Assembly (NCBI GenBank): GCA_029721515.1
Contig: CM056567.1
Coordinates: 6,647,507-6,711,506, forward strand
Direction: 5' to 3'
From: Synanceia verrucosa
Taxonomy: Eukaryota; Chordata; Actinopteri; Perciformes; Synanceiidae
Length of the DNA: 64,000 bases
Below the pieces are notes generated by a model, which was not told the DNA's origin, did no database searches, and saw only the letters and a list, made by a program, of their open reading frames with translations. Below, one piece after another: positions 1 to 9,600 of the stretch; position 1 is the stretch's first letter, and each line of letters begins with the position of its first letter. The translations under genes were made by a program, and so were the position numbers.

Positions 1-477
1 CTGCTCCATTTGAAATTAGCTACTTCACATTGCCTGGCCTTGCATAAGACTTTCAAAAAGTTCATCAAAATTCTGCCTTGCATTTAAATCTGGTTTAGCA
101 TAAATTGTGAATGCATTCGTATTTCATTTTAAGACAGTGGAACTAATCCTCACACTGTATTCTGCCATGCTAGCATCTGGCTCTGGTCCACCATTTTGGT
201 TAAATTAAGTGAAATAAATAAATATTTTCCCGTACAATTTGGTCAGACATTTCATATCTACAAAACTAATGGCATTCACACTGATTCAGCTGAACATGCT
301 AATCTAAGGCGGTGAACAGAGTAAACACAACACCTGTCATGTTGTGAGCGTCTCAGCATTTAGCTACTCGAACAGACTGATAGTTATATTGTGTTCCCAT
401 CTTCACAGTGGATGTCGTCATGGTGAACAGTAACATTCAACGTCGCCATGGTGCTAAAAGACAGAGGCTGTACTCAC

Positions 478-604
478 CAGGTTTCTGCTCACCACTTCAG
501 GGTTATTGACCACCGCAACCAGGTAGATGATGGTGAGGGCTGAATTGAGCACATAAGAGCAGAAGAGGTTCTTATGCAGCGTGATCCTTTGGCAGCTCAG
601 ACTC
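478..604 (-). CDS. calcr: calcr exon: end of TM1 junction, first intracellular loop and TM2
   Basis: The exon encodes SLSCQRITLHKNLFCSYVLN followed by a hydrophobic TM2 segment and a short extracellular loop ending SRNL. The first base completes the Arg codon left open by the previous exon, and the donor is GTGAGT. The LSCQR-x-TLHKN motif is the class B intracellular loop 1 and TM2 start. The exon ends in phase 0, and no following exon is visible between 1 and 477, so the rest of the receptor lies outside the window. Confidence 0.92.
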
Positions 605-3600
605 CTGTGTGCAGAGAGATACCATGATTAGCTGTGTGTGTGTGTATATATATATATTAGTGTATGGGTACATGTTGATAATATGCATTTACCAACCAGT
701 CAAGCTGCGGTTTGCTTCTATGTCTGGCCAAAATGTCATCATTTCATCATTTTATATATTTCTGTGAATTTGTTCGAACATGATTTTTTTTTTGGCCAAA
801 AGTGTTTTGTGAGGTTGCCGAATTCTAACAGGTTCATCTTTGAGTCCAAGTGAACTTTGTCCATATTTGCTGGTCCTGATGGATGTACTGTAGATACATG
901 AGGATGGACAGGACACTTTTTTCTTTATAAAACTAAAATAAAAATACAAATTGGGAATAAAAACTTTCCTGACACGCAAACACACAACATTAAAGAAGAC
1001 AAATTTGCTGAAGCAGGCTAAATAGAAGAAGAGATGACTGGTAAGCTAATAGTTTAATGAGGATTTCAGATGCTGCTACAGTCTGTGAAATATCAAATAA
1101 TTTGGATGTTTCATCTCAGGATGTTTTGTGGTTGGCACAAAAATCCCTGGGATCAATGAGCTGGATTGCCTATAACTGCTCTAGAAAAGCTGTTAAATAA
1201 TGCATAATGGATCACAAGGGTGGTCCTTAATACCTCGGCCAGCCACTTAGAATTAATAGCATAATGAAATGGTTGACAGGCTGAGTGCAAACAATTACTA
1301 GAATCAAAACTCTTACAAGTCACTCATAGCCTTTATTGTCAGGTAAATAATGTTTTAATTTCAGGGTGGCAATCAAATGTATTGCAGCTCACAGTGTGCC
1401 TGAAGCCTAACGTATCCATACACCAAAAATATTTTGCAGAATATAGCCTCCCATAAATATCCTCTACAGTTTAAGAAGTCATATCCTTTTATTGCTCATG
1501 GACAATTATATCTTTCTTAAGGCATAAAAACCCCAGAGACTCATGAAAAACAGGAAGAGTGCTACATTTCCTCTAACCAGGACAAAACAGCATATACAAC
1601 TACACATTTCCACTGTCATAGAGGCCATGGTTATCGCCGACAGAAAAAGTCCTGTCTGCAGACATAAAAGGGAATGCAGGAGCTGGTGAATGCTTATATA
1701 CAAAAGGTTTTATCTAAAAGGGGATGTCAAAACACTGGCTGTACTTATGACAGCGTCATTTGGACCATCACAGATCCTAACATCTTCAGGGCCGTTCAAC
1801 TACGTCTGTTTTTCCACGGCAAGCTGGAGTATTTTTATCTGGGAATCCTGACAGTGTTGATGTAGAGTTGTAAATAACAGAGTAGTGCAGCTGTACACCA
1901 ATGCATACCACTGTAAGCTTCACATCTGGATCTTATAATACAACATAAGCCTCCAATATTTAAAATGTTTGGCTATAAATAGGATAAGGTTAAAAAGAAA
2001 AAAAATATATAAAAAGATTTTCTGCGCCAATAACTTTGTTACTTTATTGAGATTTGAATTTATGGAGACAATGATGTTGATGAACTGTGAATGTCCCGCT
2101 GAGTTTCTGAGTTAAGAGTTTGACACTCTGCAGGTCACGGTGTTTTGCGATAATGCACCTGCCCTAAACATGGCCGCTAGATTTATGAGTGCGTATAAAA
2201 CTTTGCAGCGAACTGAGGGTTTCGTACAAGATCTGTTCTGGATAACAGCTGTGTGATGGAGGTCAACAACTTTCAACATGTCAAATTTTACAGCCGCAGC
2301 ATTCATGAACAACAGGGCCAACAGAGAAACTTTTCCAAATACTGTTACAGAACACAGTTAATTTTGCTCCCCTAACCCTCAGGGTCCATATTCAAGTTTC
2401 TTCACAATTGTTTGAAGAACTTTAAACATTACTGCCTCAATAAAAAAATAAGTTATAAACTATAAAGTTTCAATGTGAATAATTTTTCTCTGGCTTCATC
2501 ACCTCCAAATTTCACACACATTAACTGAATATTATACCTCTCTCCCCTTTATCCACATTAACTCTTGTCTAGTTTATTTCCAGCAGCAGTATCTCCTTTA
2601 ATTGTGCATTTTTTTCCCCTCTGGGATTAAACAGTTCATCGGGATAAACAACCTTAATGAGCAATGTGCTCGGGTGCATGTTTGTTATAAAAGCAAAGTC
2701 TCGATATGGTCAATGAACGTCACAGCTCTCCAGTTTTGAATCCTAAATATCCATGAAATAAATGTGCAGCAAAAGGAAACCAAGTTGGCATGAAATTAGC
2801 GACAGCTAAGTTGCGGATAAATTACACTCAGTGCAGCAGCAGATCTATGTCCAGGTCACAAGTTTGCATTAATTTGAACATTTTTCTGCATACTGTCTTC
2901 AGCTATAATTTAACCACTGGGCTATTTTTGACACTTTTAGATTATGCTGCTTGCTCTAGGAGTGAATAAACACATAAGCCTTTTAAATTATATTATAAAA
3001 TGTGACATCAACACTTATTAACACTGAAAAATCTTCTGTGTGGCTCTGGGGTAAGTGTTCACTAGGCTGGAGTGGATAAAGACAAAATGGAGATTTCACA
3101 CATAAGCTCTAGACCAAAGTACCTCCCATGATGAGAAATTAAATGATTGGAGGAGATTGTAGTGAAAGTCCAACACCATCTCTGGGCCTGGATCTAAATA
3201 CTAACTAATGAGCTGATGATATAGTAACTATGTTTGAGCCTTTAGGGTGTAGATGACTTTCACTACAAATTGCTGCAGAAATATGACAAACTGCATCAGC
3301 TTTCATCGTTTGACGGTGCAACCATCCTGAATATTTGCTGCATTCATTATAACGAGCATCAACAAACCAGTAATCACAACTGCAGGTAAACTACTACTGA
3401 TACCTGAAGTAGAAGAAGATAGCCAGAGAGATGAGCAGGGAGGCTATGGATAAAGCGTGACCCACTATTGCCATGTAGAACAGGATGTACGCTGACTGTA
3501 AAGAGAAAAAAGGAGAGAGAGAAAAATTGTAGCATTATTACTTGGAAATTGATGTACAGAATAAATAAGAAGGTATTGCGGCAATGATGTGACAAGTGGC

Positions 3601-6600
3601 ACTAAAAGTGACATCACTACTGGAGTGACAAATCCAGAGAGCTGTGGCACACTCTTACAAAGGATAAAACTACACAAATGTGATTATGGTGTGGTCCTTT
3701 ATTGTGAAACGAAGACTGAGAAGCTTTGTTTGCCTTGACTCAGTGTTATCAGAAAATCAGGGAATGTTTATTTTGCCATATTTCCTTTTGGGATCACACT
3801 GCTGAGGCTGTTTGTTCTAAGAACTTTCATGAAGCTGGGAGGCTGAGTCAGCAAATATCAGGTTTCTGTGGTAACAGATGGAGCGGCTGATCTCTGACTC
3901 TGATCGATCAACAGACCAACCAGGACAGCGACATGGTACGCTTTGTTTACCGTCAATAAGATAAAAGCCAGGAAATTCAAATTAGCAAAATACTCTTCGA
4001 CGGCACTTCACTTCTGGTTCAGACTGGTTTGGTGCTAGTTATTATAGGTTTGAATGTGACCTTGTTCTCTGGCTTCCTCCCAAAGTGCAGGTTCGGTTAA
4101 TCGGTGACTCTAAATTGTCTGTGTGTGAATGGTCGTGTGTCTGCCCTCTGATGGTCTGGTGATCAGGGTGTGCCCCGCCTTCGCCCAATGTCAGCTGAGA
4201 GCCTGAACAGCGTCACTTACCAGAGGACGAATAAATGAATAATCTGTGAAACCTTCTGGCAAAATACTGGAATGAGCTCTGTGGTGTCTCTGGCCCGGTT
4301 TCCATGTGGGAAACGTTGGTGATAAGAAGGTTGTTAATGTGTGATGATGTCAACATAAGGTTATTTAGGGAGACTCCTCTGCCAGGCCTGATTTTAACGT
4401 TGAGTGCATGGCCTGAGGGACAGAGGGCTCACATGTTACTTTCCATCTCTAAATAGTTCTGTGAAGCTCAGTGTAGGAGAGTAATGTGTTTTGGAAATAA
4501 AATGCCAGTTAATGTTGCTGTCTCGTTCAATATTTATGGGCAACTACGTCAGACTACAAACAGTATTTCCAGTTTCTACATTTTCTCCTATCTGCCCACA
4601 CTCCAAAAACCAGAGGAATCCATGCAAAAAACAAAAGATTAGGCTGACACCATGCAGTAGATCTGCGATAGCAGGCTACTTTATCTTAAATAACTTACCT
4701 TCAACTTTGCCTGAGTGTTTTCGTTGCAGAGAGTGTAGTTGGACCAAGTCCTGTTGGTGTCTGGGTGTCGAAACCACTGGCCGTCTTCCCCACAGTACTT
4801 AGTGGCCTTTTCTGGAAATAACAAAGTGATAAATGCATATACTCTGAACATCTTTACATTCACACAGTTGTGTTACATATTCAGTTTCTCTTTGCACTGG
4901 TGAGTAATTAATTCGCAAAGCAATTAAAATTTTATAGTTGCAAAACAGTCAACAGAGTGTCAGGGGTGTGATTCATCATGCATCAGCACGAGCGTCACTC
5001 GAGATTTGCTGCTCACCTGTCGGGTCGAAGTCAACAAAATAATTGGGGCAGTTTTGAGAGGTGTACGTTCCTGCCGGGGTGTCGTCCCAGCATAGCCAGC
5101 CATCCCAGTTACGACTGCAGTGCAGCCCTGTGACATCAACATCGCAACAGAGAGAGTTAAACATCCGGAGAGGAGAAGCAGTAATGATGAGTCTCAGATA
5201 AAATCTCTACCTGATTTGTTATACGGTGCATCTCGGTTCATTTTCTCAAAGCATTTGTATTGGCTGTCAAGGATTTTCTTTCTCACAATTTCCTGTTCCT
5301 CTGGGTTAACCATGGGGTTGACTGTGGCCTCATCAGCAAACTCAACCTCAGTGTCCTCTGAGAGCTGGGCGGCTGCCTTCATTAGTGTCACACACACACA
5401 CACACACAGCACACAATAAACAGTGAGGCTACGGATGAAAGTCTTGACACAGTTATGTACAAATACAGGCTTGTCTAGTATCTCTTTTATTGGCAGTGAA
5501 ATTGATATATTCCAGTATCTGCTTAGTAAATCCTATTTGACTGAAATTGCTAATTTTGCTGCTCAATCACTGAATTAGAGACAGTATAAATACAACTACT
5601 TTGTCCCCAAAAAACAATGTTGTTTCAGCACTGAGTAGTATTTGCACATCGTCCTTTCGGGTTCTGGATTTCATGTGCAGATTGCATTAATATGTGTCTC
5701 CAGTGTCCCCCTGAGATGTGATCGCTCTGCCTGAAAGAGCCGAGCAGAAGGCTGCATTACACAAAGGCTTTCAGCCGAGCGAGCGCTGTCAAAACACACT
5801 TTAATGTCAGGTGTAAAGGGTGTATGGCTGACCTTATCGTATGATTACCCTACATTTGTATGATTTTTGTTCCACACTTGCAGAAAACCACCAATTACCA
5901 AGACTATCTATATAATCTTTACTATAACTCTTCCATTACTGTATGTCAGGTTACATTACCTTCAGTCTGTCCTTAGTGTTGACGGCACAGAGCGTATAAT
6001 TGGTCCAAGTTTTATTGCTCTCTGGATGGTGAAACCACTGCCCATCTTCTCCACAGTACTTAGTTGCCTTTTCTTTAAAGAACAATAATGTGATAAATAT
6101 ACTGCATGTTACACATTCTCCAAATTCCCACTCCTCTATAAATCTGTGCAGCTGTGTCCATGACCCCTTTTAAGATTCATCACTTTAACTTTATGAATAG
6201 AGAACAATTAGGTCAGAAGAGTTTAACAAGACCTTTAAAACAACAGCATGTCTTCAGGCATGCTGCTCACCTGTAGGATCAAAGTCAAAAATATAGTCCG
6301 GGCAATTCTGGGAGGCCATGGTTCCCGCTGGGGTGTCATCCCAGCACAGCCAGCCATCCCAGGTACGACTGCAGTACAGCCCTGCAGTGCCAACAAACAA
6401 ACAAGCAAACATGATCAAAAGTTTACAGGCCTCTTGGTTGAAACATCAGAGTTATGCAGTAAGATAACAGTTTCAGTAGAAGGTACCTGTTTTGTTAAAA
6501 GGTGGGCTTTGATGTATTTTCAAGAGGCATGTGTATTCATTCTCCAGCATTTTCAATTTCTGTAAAAAAAAGTTTGAGCAGCATGAGTGTAACACAATAA

Positions 6601-9600
6601 AATCTCAAGAGGAATATATAGCAGGGAAATCTAACGCAGTACAATCTTTATTTATTGTGAGGAGGAGCAAAGGTACAAGGAGCTTTATGCTGTTATAGGG
6701 CTGCAAAAAATATTCATGTATTGCAGGTCATTTTAGAAAGCAGTGACAGACAAACTCTTTTGTTATTTAGCCTGGAGAACTCATTGCACAGTCAAAAACA
6801 TTGTGTACAGACCAAGCAGAGAAAGGTACTATTACAGTACAAAATGATGATCCTTCAGCAATACCCACCCAAACTGAACACCACTAGTCTCTGCAGCAGA
6901 CATAACCAACTCATTTCAGTGACTGCACCTTACATTCAGACTAAATCAATGCAATTTTCTATTGTTGTATTGGAGTGTTCTAAAAACGGAGCAAGAGGTG
7001 CTGCTTTTATTATGTCTTGAGTACAAACCATTATGTGACCAGTATTTGACCTGTAGTGCTGCTGTGTGCAGGGATGAAGTCCTGAGGTCCCAGTGCTATT
7101 AATTATCCTGAATATATTCAGATTAGTGGAAAATATATTCCTATCTAATGTATTATTGCAAAGGGAGTCACATGTCTTTACTTGCAAGTGGACGCAGCAG
7201 TATTGAACCTGTATGTACAATCTGTTCAATAACATAAGATGGATGGTTTATTTCACTTTACCCTCAGTCTCTTCTCACGGGTGGTTGCACAGAGTGTATA
7301 GTTAGTCCAAATCTTCTTGGAGTCTGGGTGGTGAAACCACTCCCCATCCTCTCCACAGTACTTTGTTACCTTTTCTGGAAAAATGGAGGACAAAGGGTGA
7401 ATTCATCGTATGAGGTCTAACGAGATATCAGCAGAGTAACAGTGCTTATCTTTGTTCACCTGTGGGATCAAAGTCGCCAAAATAATTGGGGCAGTTTTGG
7501 GAGGCAGTGGTTCCTGCAGGAGTGTCGTCCCAGCAAAGCCAGCCATCCCAGTTACGACTGCAGTATAGCCCTTTAAAAATAAAGAAATAAAAGTCAATTG
7601 TGAACTCTCATCATGTATTAATTATATAGACTTTTTAATCAATGGCTACCTGATTTGTTATAAGGTGGATCTTGCTTCATTTTTTCGGAGCATTTATTTT
7701 CATTTTCGAGGACTAATTTTTCCACAGCACTGTTTTTTTCTGTGTTAATCCCTGTGGTCTCTGTGGACAGCTCTCCAGCAGCATCCCCTAAAAAATGCGA
7801 GACTGCCTTCTAGGAAAAACAAAAATATTCAGTGTGGGCTGAGCTGAGATCAGCTTCCTCTTAATCTTCCACGATTTGCAGGGAAAACAACCAACAACCA
7901 AATACCTTTAATGTGTTCTTTGAAGCTGGTTGACAAGTGAACCCAGTCTGGACCCAGTTTCCTAATTCTGCACAATATTTGGTCACTTTTCCTGTAAAGA
8001 AAAAACATGTAGTGACTTAACAGCAGCTTGAATACAGTGAAAGGTCCATACACCAAATCAAATTACTTAAAGGCACATCATTGCTCCTGTTGAGGTTGTG
8101 GAGGATCTCTATGTTCTTTGCTCTGTCTTTATTTTTCACCCATCATCCAAACTCATAAACTGGAGCCTGAATCTTGGCATCACTGAACATCTGCACTATA
8201 TTTAAGTTGGCACGCATCATCAAACGTGAAGTCAAACAGAAAATTCCCACTTGGGAGAAAATTTCAAGCAAATTCTCAGATGTCAGGCTTGAAATAACAT
8301 GCAGTGTAGATCCATGACTGGACTAAGACTGAGATCACATTGGTCACGACAACAACAAGCGAAGCCCGATTGCTTAGTCCTCTCTGACAGCTCATCAAGT
8401 GCTCAGCATCCAACTGCTTGTCTCCCCCTGAAGCCTCATATCAGCAGCATCAGCTTTCAAATAAGAAACCGTAAGGTGACTGTTAACGTTACGAGCGTTT
8501 TGGGAAGATCCTTTATGAACTATCTCTTACAAAAACACCTTCTCCCTGTTCTCATTCATTTTCTCTATCCCCATCCGTCTCTCTGACTCCCACTTCTTTG
8601 TAATCCTTCTTTTCTTGGCTTCTCTTTTCCGCTCTCTATAATCTCCAGTCCACTCTTTGTCCCCCTTCCTCAACTCCCTCCCTCGTCCTCCATCATATTG
8701 CATCTCCTAAATCAGACATGACTTGACTCTGGATTTCTTCAACTAGACGTAACTGAGCCATGCATTCCTCACAATGTAAAAAGTGCTCTTACTGCTGTAT
8801 AGTGCAAAGTGAACATTAAGTGTGCAGACAAACTCAATTTCAACAATCAAAATGAATAAACGTCTGTTTTCATTCGGTCTGATAAAACACAACAGGCTAA
8901 TGGTTTATCTTGTCTCCAGTTTATAGATCTTCTATACTATATGTCCTTGCAAACCTTCCACCACTGCAGCAAACTGAAGCAACTGTGACTTCTTTGTTAT
9001 AAAGACTAAGATTCGGCAGCCATACTAGCATCTCCGCTAGGCTAAACTCAGAAGCACAGCAGGGTGTTTTTTTTTTTTTTTCAGCCCCTTGACCTTCCAT
9101 CTCCATCACCCACAGATGATTGGACTGTTTCTCTGTTGCCTCCTGAACTGGATTTTTTTAAAGAAGTGGGGAGCTTGTCTTTGTGTATTGGAGCAAAAAG
9201 TGTACATCTTTCTCACCAGTTGGGTCCAGGTCAGGGTGATCTGGACAGTTTTGTGTTACAGACGTCCCAACCGGTGTCTCATCCCAACACAAAAAGCCAT
9301 CCCACATGCTTGCACAGACCAACCCTTGAAAGGAAAAATGAAAAAGTGATGACTGTTCTGTTCTTGTGGTGTAACTGTATGTAGAGATGTGTAACCAGTC
9401 AACTTATAATTATGTTTTTGGCTTCCAAAAAAATTATGAAAATAATCAACATTATTGTGCCAAATTTGATTTTGCTGTTGTTTTATCGTTAAACAAATCT
9501 CAATGCGGCAATGTCAGCAAATCCATCCAACCCATCCCGAAGCACAGATCCTGTCTCCAGAGATCTTCATACATCTACAGCTTAATTTAGTTCATCAGAG

